Shown here: positions 7,384 to 15,339 of the stretch, in pieces
Layout: every line of letters begins with the position of its first letter
Numbering within the stretch: position 1 is the stretch's first letter
Assembly (NCBI RefSeq): GCF_003254745.1
Contig: NZ_QKXH01000003.1
Span: 1 to 64,000, forward strand
Direction of reading: 5' to 3'
DNA: 64,000 nucleotides
DNA from: Flavobacterium aquariorum
GTDB taxonomy: Bacteria; Bacteroidota; Bacteroidia; Flavobacteriales; Flavobacteriaceae
Position numbers and translations under genes: made by a program
The notes under the pieces: generated by a model
Seen by the model: the letters and a program-made list of their open reading frames with translations, nothing else
Told to the model about the DNA's origin: nothing
Database searches by the model: none

Positions 7384-8070
7384 ATGAAAAGAATATTCTA
7401 CTTTTTTTTAATTCTTAATTTCAATTTTTGCTTCTCGCAGTTTGGAATAATAAATGATTTGGACGGATTTGTAAATGTTAGAAGTTCAGCCGAAAAAGGA
7501 AACAATATATCTGATAAATTGGAAAATGGTTTTATAGTTTATTATTTTGAACCTGAAGGAAATTGGGTAAATATTAACTACAAAAAGAACGGAAAAGAAT
7601 TAAACAGATATATTTACAAAGACAGAATTAAATACATAACCGATTTTACAAATATTCCATTGAAATCAAATCTTAATGGAAAAGTAAAATTGGAAAATGA
7701 AAACGTAAAAATTGAAATTAGTGAAACTAAATTTATCAAAGAAAAACACAAACTGAAATTTTACAAAAACGAAAAAACTCAATTAGACAAAATTGATAAT
7801 TTGCAAATATTTGGAACAGATGGAAATATTCCGAAAAGAGAATATAAATCAATCCAAATTGAAATAAATAATGTAAAAATAGAATTACCAAATATTGCTT
7901 TGAAGAATTTATACGAACCAAGTTTGTATAATTCAAAAGCAAACTATGACGAAAAAAATGATATTTTATATATTTTATCGTCAAATAGTGACGGAGCAGG
8001 TAGTTATGAAATTATATGGATTATTGAAAAGAAGAAATACAAAAACAGAATTGAAGCATATGGATTCTAA
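7384..8070 (+). CDS. Secreted SH3-like domain protein (cassette C7)
   Basis: A 228-residue exported protein. Residues 1-18 are a signal peptide ending in CFSQ. Residues 20-75 match the bacterial SH3 (SH3_3) pattern: INDLDGFVNVRSSAEKGNNI, then GNWVNINY, a fold often used to bind cell-wall or peptide ligands. The remainder is rich in Lys/Asn/Ile and beta-strand-like, with no family recognised. It is the only gene of cassette C7 and starts 32 bases after the S7 core, again too close for a full promoter. Function unknown; location likely periplasm or surface. Confidence 0.7.
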   Translation: MKRIFYFFLILNFNFCFSQFGIINDLDGFVNVRSSAEKGNNISDKLENGFIVYYFEPEGNWVNINYKKNGKELNRYIYKDRIKYITDFTNIPLKSNLNGKVKLENENVKIEISETKFIKEKHKLKFYKNEKTQLDKIDNLQIFGTDGNIPKREYKSIQIEINNVKIELPNIALKNLYEPSLYNSKANYDEKNDILYILSSNSDGAGSYEIIWIIEKKKYKNRIEAYGF

Positions 8071-8080
8071 CAAAAAAAAC

Positions 8081-8218
8081 AGCCACTAACAGCCGTTTGG
8101 CGAGATTGGGGTTTTAGGCTGAATTTAAAGTTGGTTTTGTATTTGGAATATTTAGCAAATCCGAAGAATGGGCTTAATTTAGTCCCAAACCCGCTGTAGT
8201 GCCAGAACGTTAGCTGTG
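8081..8218 (+). repeat. attC-like site S8 (mismatched, possibly chimeric arms)
   Basis: The left core ACTAACAGCC is at 8085-8094, the right core GAACGTTAGC at 8205-8214. The right arm CCCAAACCCGCTGTAG is S1-type, but the left arm AGCCGTTTGGCGAGATTGGGG is not its full complement; pairing survives only in the inner part. GTTAGCTGTG (8209-8218) matches CACAGCTAAT at 10450-10459 with one mismatch at the core base. Confidence 0.7.
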
Positions 8219-8331
8219 ATTTTACCGAAACACTGTTTCAAACCTCACAGAAAAACAATTTGAACTTTACAGAAAAACAATATCATTAAAGCTGTTTTAA
8301 TTTTGTCAAATAATTTTAAAATATAATAAAA

Positions 8332-9078
8332 ATGGCAAAGACAGTAATTATCACAGGTGGAACAACAGGTATTGGCAAAGCAACAGCTCTGCATTTTGCA
8401 AAAAATGGATACAATGTTGTTATTACAAGTAGAAATGCGAACAAAGAAACGGAAGTTTTGGAAGAATTTAAAAAAGAAGGTGCAGAGGTAACTTTCTTTC
8501 CTTTAGATGTAACGCGTGAAGAACAAGTTAAAAACGTAATTGACAAAACGGTTGAAAAATTTGGAAAATTAGATTCTATCGTAAACAATTCAGGAGTTTC
8601 TTTAGGAAATGCTTTATTGGCTGATACAGAATCGGACGAACTGAAACAAATGCTGGAAACTAATGTAATGGGTGTTTATTACGGAATGAAACACGCCATT
8701 AATGCAATGTTGAAAACAGGTGGCGGAACTATCGTAAACCTTGCTTCCATAGCAGGTTTGAATGGATTAGTAAGCACGGCTCAATACAACGCTTCTAAAC
8801 ACGCCGTTGTTGGTTTAACCAAAGGTGGTGCATTGGATTACGCTACCAAAAATATTCGTATAAATGCAGTTGCACCAGGAGCAATTAAAACCGATATTTT
8901 GAAAAATGCAATTGCTTCGGGAACTTATGATGTTTCGGGAATTGAAGCATTGCACCCAATGAAACGTCTAGGTGAACCGGAAGATATTGCAAAAGGAATT
9001 TTCTTTTTGGCTTCAGACGAAAATCCTTTTATGACGGGAACTGTATTGAGTATTGACGGTGGCTATAATGCAAAATAA
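8332..9078 (+). CDS. SDR family oxidoreductase (cassette C8)
   Basis: A 248-residue classical short-chain dehydrogenase that should use NAD(P)H to reduce or oxidise a carbonyl or alcohol. The nucleotide motif TGGTTGIG is at residues 8-15, NNSG near 84 (usually NNAG), the catalytic Ser in LASIAG and YNASK with the catalytic Tyr and Lys. The C-terminus LSIDGGYNAK is of the glucose/FabG-like type. It heads a three-gene cassette, 114 bases before the next terminator and upstream of a membrane protein and an AraC regulator, a set that looks like a small self-contained regulon. Substrate unknown. Confidence 0.9.
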   Translation: MAKTVIITGGTTGIGKATALHFAKNGYNVVITSRNANKETEVLEEFKKEGAEVTFFPLDVTREEQVKNVIDKTVEKFGKLDSIVNNSGVSLGNALLADTESDELKQMLETNVMGVYYGMKHAINAMLKTGGGTIVNLASIAGLNGLVSTAQYNASKHAVVGLTKGGALDYATKNIRINAVAPGAIKTDILKNAIASGTYDVSGIEALHPMKRLGEPEDIAKGIFFLASDENPFMTGTVLSIDGGYNAK

Positions 9079-9102
9079 TCAAAATAAATAAATCCCTAAA
9101 TT

Positions 9103-9130
9103 GGCTGTCTAAAAAGAGACAGCCTTTTAT
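9103..9130 (+). terminator. Terminator after SDR gene
   Basis: GGCTGTCT and AGACAGCC form a perfect 8-bp stem with a 6-base loop, followed by TTTTAT. It lies between the SDR gene and the membrane protein gene inside cassette C8. Confidence 0.75.
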
Positions 9131-9149
9131 ATTTAAAAAATTAATAAAA

Positions 9150-9638
9150 ATGGATATAATGCAAAACACTATAAATTGGTATAACGGAGAAATATTTGAG
9201 GGAAAATTTATCCTCGGATTTGGATTTTTCTTAATCTTAACGGCTTTACTATTTTACTTTTTAGGGAATACGCCAACCGCAAAAGCATTGTTGATTCCAA
9301 TGTTGGTTATAGGTATATTTTTTTCTATAACAGGTGCAAATATGATTCGTTCCAACGGAAAACAAAAGCAAGAAATTGAAAAAAAATATGAGCAAAACCC
9401 AAAAGAATTTATAAATACCGAAATTAAACGTGTAGATGATTTTCAATATTTATACCCAATGTCTATCGCTATTAGTTTGGCTTGTTTTCTCATAGCCATT
9501 GCCCTGCTTTATCTTACACAAAATGTCCATTTAAAAGCAATCGCCATTTCATTAATCTTATTTGGGATGGCTTTTGCGGTAATCGATTATTTTTCAAAAG
9601 AAAGAGCAACAATTTATTACGAACAATTAAAATCATAA
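9150..9638 (+). CDS. Four-TM hypothetical membrane protein (cassette C8)
   Basis: A 162-residue integral membrane protein with four predicted hydrophobic segments at about residues 19-38, 45-64, 103-122 and 127-146. Between the second and third lies a soluble Lys/Glu/Gln-rich stretch (about 68-95), probably cytoplasmic. I recognise no family. It starts 20 bases after the terminator of the SDR gene and ends 10 bases before the AraC gene, so it is likely co-transcribed with the regulator. An internal Met (MQNTINW, residue 4) is an alternative start. Confidence 0.7.
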   Translation: MDIMQNTINWYNGEIFEGKFILGFGFFLILTALLFYFLGNTPTAKALLIPMLVIGIFFSITGANMIRSNGKQKQEIEKKYEQNPKEFINTEIKRVDDFQYLYPMSIAISLACFLIAIALLYLTQNVHLKAIAISLILFGMAFAVIDYFSKERATIYYEQLKS

Positions 9639-9648
9639 TTCTGAAATA

Positions 9649-10458
9649 ATGATTGAAGATAGAATCCGAATTAATATTTTGTTTTCTTGCACATCGCAAG
9701 AGAAAAAAAATTTTGATCCTTTTGTTCAAGACCACGCTTTGGTCTGTGTTCTAAACGGAAGAATGGTAATTAACGACGGCATAGAAACCTTTCAGTATAA
9801 CAAAGGCGATATTGGTTTTGTATCAAAAAATCAATTAGTAAAAACCCAAAAAATCCCTCAAGACAATAAACCCTTTATGAGTATCAGCATTTTTTTACCC
9901 AAAGAAACGTTGTATAATTATTCAAAAGAACACAATATTTTACCAAAAGGAAATTATTTAGGAAAACCTAATTTTATATTTCAACCCGACCCATTTTTAA
10001 AAGGGTTTTTCGATTCTATGCTTCCTTATTTTGAAAATCAAGAGGCACTCACCAATAATTTAGCGACTATTAAAACTTTTGAGATTATTGAACTTTTGCT
10101 TCGGTATACCACAATTCAAAATTTACTTTTCAATTTCGAAGACGATTTTAAAATTGACTTGGAAGCGTATATGAACAAAAATTATATGCACAATATTCCG
10201 TTGGCGCAATTTGCAAAACTCACAGGTAGGAGTATTTCAACATTTAAAAGAGATTTCCAGGAAATTTTCAATCAAACCCCTAACAAATGGCTTATCAAAA
10301 AGCGATTAGATTTAGCCCACTTTTTAATATCAAAACAAGGCAAAAAGCCCAATGAAATTTATGACGATGTAGGTTTTATAAATTTCTCTCATTTTTCAAG
10401 AAGTTTCAAAGCAGAATTTGGAATAAACCCTTCAGAAATAGAAAAAAACCACAGCTAA
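9649..10458 (+). CDS. AraC family transcriptional regulator (cassette C8)
   Basis: A 269-residue regulator with a cupin-like N-terminal part (residues about 1-150; LNGRMVINDG, YNKGDIGFV) and a C-terminal AraC DNA-binding domain: IPLAQFAKLTGRSISTFKRD and PNEIYDDVGFINFSHFSRSF, ending FGINPSEI. It is distinct from the AraC of cassette C4, though both have the FKR HTH end. Its stop codon TAA (10456-10458) is part of the left core of site S9, so gene end and recombination site overlap. It probably controls the SDR and membrane genes of its own cassette. Confidence 0.87.
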   Translation: MIEDRIRINILFSCTSQEKKNFDPFVQDHALVCVLNGRMVINDGIETFQYNKGDIGFVSKNQLVKTQKIPQDNKPFMSISIFLPKETLYNYSKEHNILPKGNYLGKPNFIFQPDPFLKGFFDSMLPYFENQEALTNNLATIKTFEIIELLLRYTTIQNLLFNFEDDFKIDLEAYMNKNYMHNIPLAQFAKLTGRSISTFKRDFQEIFNQTPNKWLIKKRLDLAHFLISKQGKKPNEIYDDVGFINFSHFSRSFKAEFGINPSEIEKNHS

Positions 10459-10585
10459 TAGCTACAACGGATTTGGGCAATAGGCTTAATGGGAAGTTGG
10501 TTTTGTATTTGGGAAGTTTAGGCTAATCCGAAAATAAGGCTTAATTTAGTCCCAAACCCGCTGTAGTACCAAGAAGTTAGCGGTC
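10450..10585 (+). repeat. attC-like site S9
   Basis: The left core is AGCTAATAGC (10453-10462), with AAT in place of AAC. The arms CTACAACGGATTTGGG and CCCAAACCCGCTGTAG are S1-type. The right core is AGAAGTTAGCGG (10572-10583), with AAG in place of ACG before the TT. No downstream match to GTTAGCGGTC was found, consistent with disruption of the following unit. Confidence 0.72.
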
Positions 10586-10608
10586 AGTTGAGCAAAAATT
10601 GAGTAATA

Positions 10609-10668
10609 ATGAAACGATTACTAACATTAACTACAACATATAATTTTATTACAACTTGGACATGCTAA
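10609..10668 (+). pseudogene. Possible remnant of the original cassette C9 gene
   Basis: A 19-codon frame begins 33 bases after the S9 core, at the position where cassette genes normally start, and reads MKRLLTLTTTYNFITTWTC before a stop. It resembles the beginning of a signal peptide and stops just before the IS element. It could be the broken 5' end of a cassette gene lost with the IS insertion. It may equally be chance. Confidence 0.3.
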
Positions 10669-10712
10669 CTTAGCCACTACAGAAAGTTAAGAAATAATCT
10701 TAATTTTAACCT

Positions 10713-11012
10713 ATGAAACAAGTGCGCAAAATTTATGACAAAGCTTTTAAATATAAAGTCGTTCAATTGAGTTATGAGAGAACAAATGTATCAGAACTTG
10801 CCAGAGAGTTGGGAATAACAGCACCACAGTTGTATAAATGGCGTAAAGAGTTCGAGGAATTTGGAGAAGGAAGTTTTCCTGGGAAAGGGAATTTAAAACT
10901 AACTCCTGAGCAAGAAAAAATCCACGAACTAGAGAAAAAACTCAAAGATGCCGAGTTAGAACGCGATATATTAAAAAAAGCAATCGGCATTTTTTCCAAG
11001 AGCGTTCGATGA
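10713..11012 (+). CDS. IS3-family transposase OrfA
   Basis: A 99-residue protein of the HTH_Tnp_1 type that binds the IS ends. The helix-turn-helix TNVSELARELGITAPQLYKW (about residues 24-43) is followed by a leucine-zipper-like coiled coil (about 65-92) used for multimerisation. The run AAAAAAAG near the 3' end (about 10975) is a typical slippery site for the -1 frameshift that makes the OrfAB fusion. The last four bases overlap the orfB start (ATGA). The frame looks intact. Confidence 0.9.
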   Translation: MKQVRKIYDKAFKYKVVQLSYERTNVSELARELGITAPQLYKWRKEFEEFGEGSFPGKGNLKLTPEQEKIHELEKKLKDAELERDILKKAIGIFSKSVR

Positions 11013-11913
11013 TTTATAGTTTCATAAAAAGCAATGAACAACTATTCCCGATTGAAAAAATGTGCAAAGTTCTACAAGTAAGTAGCGGAAGTTATTACCG
11101 ATGGAAAAAACAAGCAATCACCGCAAGACAACAACTAAAAATTGCCATAAAAGAACAGATAACATTGATTTATTTTGGAGCCAAACAAAGATATGGAAGT
11201 CCTAGAATAACATTGGAATTACAGCATTTAGGTTACAAAGTTTCACGAATTACAGTTGCAAAATACATGAAAGAACTTGGCTTACGAAGCAAATTAAACA
11301 AAAAGTTCAAAGTAACAACCAACTCAAATCATAATTATTTAGTTGTCGAAAATGTATTAAACAGAGAGTTTATTGTAAAAATGCCTTCAAAAGTTTGGGT
11401 TTCGGATATTACATATATTAAAACTAAAGAGGGATTTGTATACCTGACCACTATTATGGATTTATACGATAGAAAAATTATCGGCTGGAGTCTAAGCGAT
11501 GGAATGAGTACTGCGGAGACAACGCTTGGAGCTTGGAAAATGGCAATTAAAAATCGAGATATTGAAGAAGGTTTGATTTTTCATTCTGACAGAGGTGTCC
11601 AATATGTCAGCAAAAAGTTTGTAAATGTTCTTGATTCCTATAAAAAAATAATCCGCCGTATGAGTCGTAAAGGAAATTGTTGGGATAATGCTGTAGCGGA
11701 AAGCTTCTTCAAATCTTTGAAAACCGAATTGATTTATGGGAACAAACTGATTTCTAAAGAACAAATGAAACTGGAAATCTTTGACCCGAGCAAAGCGAAC
11801 TGGCGTAGCAATATATTGAAATTTGGTACAACAGAAAAAGAAGACATTCTACTTTGAACTATGCAACTATTGAAGAATTTAATAATCAAATTAATTACAA
11901 AAATGTAGCTTAA
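11009..11913 (+). pseudogene. IS3-family transposase OrfB, frameshifted by a 26-bp insertion
   Basis: The rve integrase core is present: VSDITYIK (first Asp), HSDRGVQY (second Asp) and WDNAVAESFF (Glu), the DDE triad. After KLEIF the usual end of OrfB is interrupted by 26 bases (11785-11810, beginning CCCGAGCAAAG and ending GGCGTAGCA). Removing them restores EYIEIWYNRKRRHSTLNY and a natural end at NYKNVA with stop at 11911-11913. As it stands the frame runs through the wrong register to a stop at 11855-11857 (282 codons). The C-terminal end of the catalytic domain is thus lost, so the element is probably not autonomous now. Confidence 0.82.
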
Positions 11914-11926
11914 CTTAATGTGTAGT

Positions 11927-12111
11927 TTTTATTTGCATATCCAAACCATTACTGCCTTTAAAAATGCAGCCGGTCAGAAGTAATAAGTATAACTGACAAT
12001 TTTAAGATGGAATTATGCTGTTAAACGCAAGAGTTACTCCGAAAATGTTTCTCCTGATTCACTTTAGCAATTAAAATAAAGCTAAGTAAAGTAGTCCGAA
12101 AATAATACGCG
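11927..12111. other. Gene-free remnant between IS and truncated site
   Basis: No open frame of note on either strand. Presumably it is the 3' part of a former cassette. The stretch does not contain the partner sequence expected for site S9. Confidence 0.4.
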
Positions 12112-12185
12112 CAGCCATTAACAACGGTTTGACAATATTGAATTTTAGGCTTAATTTAAAAATGGTTTTGTGCTTACAAAGTCAG
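12112..12185 (+). repeat. Truncated attC-like site S10 (left half only)
   Basis: CCATTAACAACGGTTT matches the left core and arm, followed by TTTAGGCTTAATTT and ATGGTTTTGTGCTT, as in intact sites up to about position 60. The right half (GATTTGGCAAATCC, right arm, ACGTTR) is missing. The intact array ends here. Confidence 0.68.
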
Positions 12186-12298
12186 TCTTTAATAGAAATT
12201 TAAGATTTTTTAAAATCAATCATATATCTAAAAACCAATACATTACAATCAACTTTTAAAAATATTTTGTAAATTCATGACCTTAAAAATTATGAATT

Positions 12299-14014
12299 AT
12301 GCGAATCAATTACTATTTATTTTGTTCTATTTTAATTTGCTGTTCATGTACAAAAAATAAAACAGCAAATGAAACTAAGTCCGTGTCCAGTAACTATAGT
12401 TGTAGCACACCTGAAGTAACAGACAAAAACTGGTATTCTTCTGGCAAAAAAGCACCTTTATTTAAAGGGTTAGATGGCCTTCATTTTCCCGTTTCAACAA
12501 AAAATATAGAAGCACAAAAATATTTTGATCAGGGATTAATGCTTTCCTTTGGATTTAATCATGCTGAAGCGGCACGCTCCTTTTTTGAGATTACACGACA
12601 AGAACCTAAATGCGCAATGGGTTGGTGGGGTTTTGCATATGTTCTTGGACCAAACTACAATGCCGGAATGGAGAAAGATAATTTTCTACGAGCTTACAAC
12701 GCTGTAAAAAAAGCAAAATCATATTCGGCCTCATGCACAGAAAAAGAAAAAGATTTGATCGATGCCTTAACGTATCGCTATTCCAACGATACCACTATTG
12801 TGCGTTCTGTACTCGATTCATCTTATGCTGTCGCCATGCGCAAAGTATATAAAAAATATTCAAAGGATGTAACTGTAGGTGCGCTTTTTGCAGAATCATT
12901 AATGAATCTTCATCCCTGGAATTTATGGAATAAAGACGGAACACCTCAGCCTTGGACACCTGAGATAATAACAGTGCTCAAAAAATGTTTGCAATTAGAA
13001 CCAAAACATGCCGCCGCAAACCATTTTTATATACATGCCGAAGAAATGTCTCAGAAACCGGAAAATGCCGAAGCCAGCGCAGACTTACTTCACGATTTAG
13101 TTCCTGGTTCCGGACATTTAGTACATATGCCATCGCATATTTATATAAGAACCGGACGATATCACGATGGTGTCACAACCAATCAGAAAGCAGTTGAAAT
13201 TGACAGTTTATATATTGATGCATGCCATGCCCAAGGAGCGTATCCCCTTGCCTATTATCCCCATAATCATCACTTCATTGCGGCCTGTGCCACACTTAGC
13301 GGAGAAAGCAAAATTGCCCTGAAAGGTGCGCTAGCAACAGCAAACCATGCCCACAAAAAATTACTGCTCGATCCAGCTTGGTCCACTTTACAACATTATT
13401 ATTCAATTCCTTGGTATGTAGAGATAAAACTTGGTTTATGGGCAGCTATCCTGAAATCTCCTGCTCCTGAAAAAGAGTTTGAATATCCCTCTGTTGTTTG
13501 GCATTATGCCCAAGGAATGGCAATGCTTTCTAAAAATCAGCCAGCAGAAGCAAAAAAACATCTTACCACGATGAGAAAAATAATGGACGATCCCAAAATA
13601 AAAGATTTGACAATTTGGGGTATTAACCATGTATTTGACTTATGTAAAATAGCCACGAAAACTTTGGAAGGAGAAATTAATGCCAATGAAAAAAATTATG
13701 TAAAGGCCATTTCACTTTTGAAGGAAGCTGTCGCAAAAGAAGACGCACTAAATTATAATGAACCACCAGATTGGTTTTTTTCTGTTCGACATCATTTAGG
13801 AGCAGTTTTAATTGATGCAGGAAAATATAAAGATGCTGTAAAAATATATGAAGAAGATTTAAAAAACTTCCGTAATAACGGCTGGGCTTTAAAAGGGCTG
13901 ATGAATGCCTACGAAAAGCTTGGCGATAAAAAAAGATATGAAGAAACAAAAATTCGCTTTAATGAAGCTTGGAAATATGCTGATATTGAAATTACTTCTT
14001 CAAGAATATTATAA
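12299..14014 (+). CDS. TPR-repeat lipoprotein
   Basis: A 571-residue protein starting with a lipoprotein signal (YYLFCSILICCSC, Cys near residue 17), so likely anchored to a membrane facing the periplasm or surface. The body is helical with TPR-like repeats at several places, including about residues 75-110 (AEAARSFFEITRQEPKCAMG), 270-300 and 490-540 (AGKYKDAVKIYEEDLKNF). Conserved His/Trp-rich motifs such as GWWGFAYVLGPN, HMPSHIYIRTG and AYPLAYYPHNHHF belong to a widespread family of unknown function that I know only as TPR proteins. It follows the truncated site S10 but is not bounded by a matched second site, so it is probably not a cassette gene. Confidence 0.8.
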   Translation: MRINYYLFCSILICCSCTKNKTANETKSVSSNYSCSTPEVTDKNWYSSGKKAPLFKGLDGLHFPVSTKNIEAQKYFDQGLMLSFGFNHAEAARSFFEITRQEPKCAMGWWGFAYVLGPNYNAGMEKDNFLRAYNAVKKAKSYSASCTEKEKDLIDALTYRYSNDTTIVRSVLDSSYAVAMRKVYKKYSKDVTVGALFAESLMNLHPWNLWNKDGTPQPWTPEIITVLKKCLQLEPKHAAANHFYIHAEEMSQKPENAEASADLLHDLVPGSGHLVHMPSHIYIRTGRYHDGVTTNQKAVEIDSLYIDACHAQGAYPLAYYPHNHHFIAACATLSGESKIALKGALATANHAHKKLLLDPAWSTLQHYYSIPWYVEIKLGLWAAILKSPAPEKEFEYPSVVWHYAQGMAMLSKNQPAEAKKHLTTMRKIMDDPKIKDLTIWGINHVFDLCKIATKTLEGEINANEKNYVKAISLLKEAVAKEDALNYNEPPDWFFSVRHHLGAVLIDAGKYKDAVKIYEEDLKNFRNNGWALKGLMNAYEKLGDKKRYEETKIRFNEAWKYADIEITSSRIL

Positions 14015-14142
14015 AACCTAAACACGAATATCTAATAATCAAATCTAACTGAAAGCCATTTTGACATTAACAACAGAGATGTTTGCAACAGCTGGTAATA
14101 AGTGGAGAATCACATCTAAATGATAACAAATCTGATAGAAAT

Positions 14143-15240
14143 ATGTGCAAAGTTTTTAATACAATTGGTTGTCTGAATTATATCCAGTACCATTTAAATA
14201 ATCACAATATTGATGAATTTAATTCGATAAACGAATTAATTAATTTTCAGAGAGATTATCATTTTACGCAGCAACAAATCATTTCAAATCATACGCGGCT
14301 AATCGAACAAGAGAAAATTACTCTTGAAAAAGATATAGTACAATTAAACGACACCATTTCGACAAAAATAATTGAACTCCAAGAACGTTTAAAGGAACGG
14401 CTAAATAACTTGGATCAACAAACTAAAAATCTACCCTTAACCCATTCTAAAATCATTCCAACTCTAATAGACTATTATAAAAACCTCATCATTTGCATAA
14501 AAATTTTGTTTGCACACCTTACATTTTATTCAAAGCTTTTTATTGAACTACGCCCAAAAAGATTGCTATCTGAAAAACAAGATCGATCCAAATATATTCA
14601 TTTAAATTTTCAAGATGCCGTGAAGCAAAGTGGTCTTTCCGAACTGCAAGAACTAAAAAGAAAAAAAGGGATAATCGAAAACCTAAACAGTTCAATTTAT
14701 GGCGCCATTGGCGAACATAAAGTGGAGAAAGTCCTGAAAAAATTATCTGAAGATTATATTTTGATAAATGATTTTACCTGTTCGTTCCAACCTCCAATAT
14801 ATAATAGAAAAGAAAATGATATTATAAAATCGGTTCAAATTGATCATCTCCTGATTTCTCCATCTGGTATTTTCATAATTGAAACAAAAAATTGGAGCGA
14901 ACATTCAATAGCCAACTTAGATTTACGCTCTCCTGTTCAACAAGTAAAAAGAACAAATTTTGCATTATTTAAGTTATTAGCTGGTGAAATAGCCATGTCG
15001 AACTTTAATTTTAAAAAACATCATTGGGGAGATCGAAAAATTCCAATAAGAAATATTGTTGTTTTTATTAATAACAGTCCCATCGAAGAGTTTCAATTTG
15101 TGAAAATTTTATCATTAACTAAACTATTGCCATATATTGAATACTTTACACCAAGTTTTACACTTAATGAAACCCAAATAATCGCAGACTATCTACTCAA
15201 TATTTCAGATAAAAGAGAACAGTCTAGCTTAATTGTCTAA
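14143..15240 (+). CDS. NERD-domain protein
   Basis: A protein of about 365 residues. The N-terminal 120 residues form a coiled coil (IEQEKITLEKDIVQLNDTI), followed by a hydrophobic segment near residue 115. The C-terminal half is a nuclease-related NERD domain: GAIGEHKVEKVLKKL, then VQIDHLLISPSGIFIIETKN, which carries the conserved Asp and the E-x-K pair. NERD proteins are linked to DNA processing by fold, but few have known roles. The ATG at 14143 is chosen; the open frame extends upstream to a TTG at 14083. No partner gene is evident. Confidence 0.78.
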   Translation: MCKVFNTIGCLNYIQYHLNNHNIDEFNSINELINFQRDYHFTQQQIISNHTRLIEQEKITLEKDIVQLNDTISTKIIELQERLKERLNNLDQQTKNLPLTHSKIIPTLIDYYKNLIICIKILFAHLTFYSKLFIELRPKRLLSEKQDRSKYIHLNFQDAVKQSGLSELQELKRKKGIIENLNSSIYGAIGEHKVEKVLKKLSEDYILINDFTCSFQPPIYNRKENDIIKSVQIDHLLISPSGIFIIETKNWSEHSIANLDLRSPVQQVKRTNFALFKLLAGEIAMSNFNFKKHHWGDRKIPIRNIVVFINNSPIEEFQFVKILSLTKLLPYIEYFTPSFTLNETQIIADYLLNISDKREQSSLIV

Positions 15241-15339
15241 TCAGTCTTACTGTACTAAGACGAGATTGCTGATTTTCCACTTACGCTTGTTTGTAACGAA
15301 ATTAAAAAACGAATTGTAGCGTTTGTAACGCCTATAACT

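Larger units (their letters stand above)
10675..11926 (+). mobile_element. IS3-family insertion sequence
   Basis: It contains overlapping orfA and orfB. Ends are estimated from an imperfect inverted repeat, ACTACAGAAAGTTAAG near 10676 on the left and CTTAACTTAATGTGTAGT near 11909-11926 on the right. No target duplication could be fixed with confidence. It interrupts the unit that follows site S9, after which the array is degraded. Confidence 0.7.
1..12185 (+). other. Integron-like gene cassette array (no integrase in window)
   Basis: Nine large palindromic sites (S1-S9) and one truncated site (S10) delimit at least eight units. All their genes read on the + strand. Cutting each site after the G of its terminal GTT gives units C1 126-749, C2 750-3099, C3 3100-3803, C4 3804-5418, C5 5419-5860, C6 5861-7352, C7 7353-8209 and C8 8210-10576. 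The first 9-10 bases of every unit are the reverse complement of the bases ending in YAAC at the start of the next site, in 8 of 8 cases. This is how integron cassettes look after insertion of circles at the GTT core. It is seen directly in the sequence; the integron mechanism is inferred. The array may begin before position 1. Confidence 0.8.

Noticed and set aside
1..10585. The nine repeats as MITE or transposon insertions with target duplications
   Set aside because: The bases flanking each repeat are not direct repeats; instead the complementary partner lies at the next repeat, across the gene.
1..10585. CRISPR array
   Set aside because: The repeats are 130-140 bases, spaced 300-2200 bases apart with genes between.
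11785..11810. Programmed frameshift as explanation for the orfB break
   Set aside because: The break is a 26-base extra segment, not a slippery site; the natural OrfB end resumes exactly after it.
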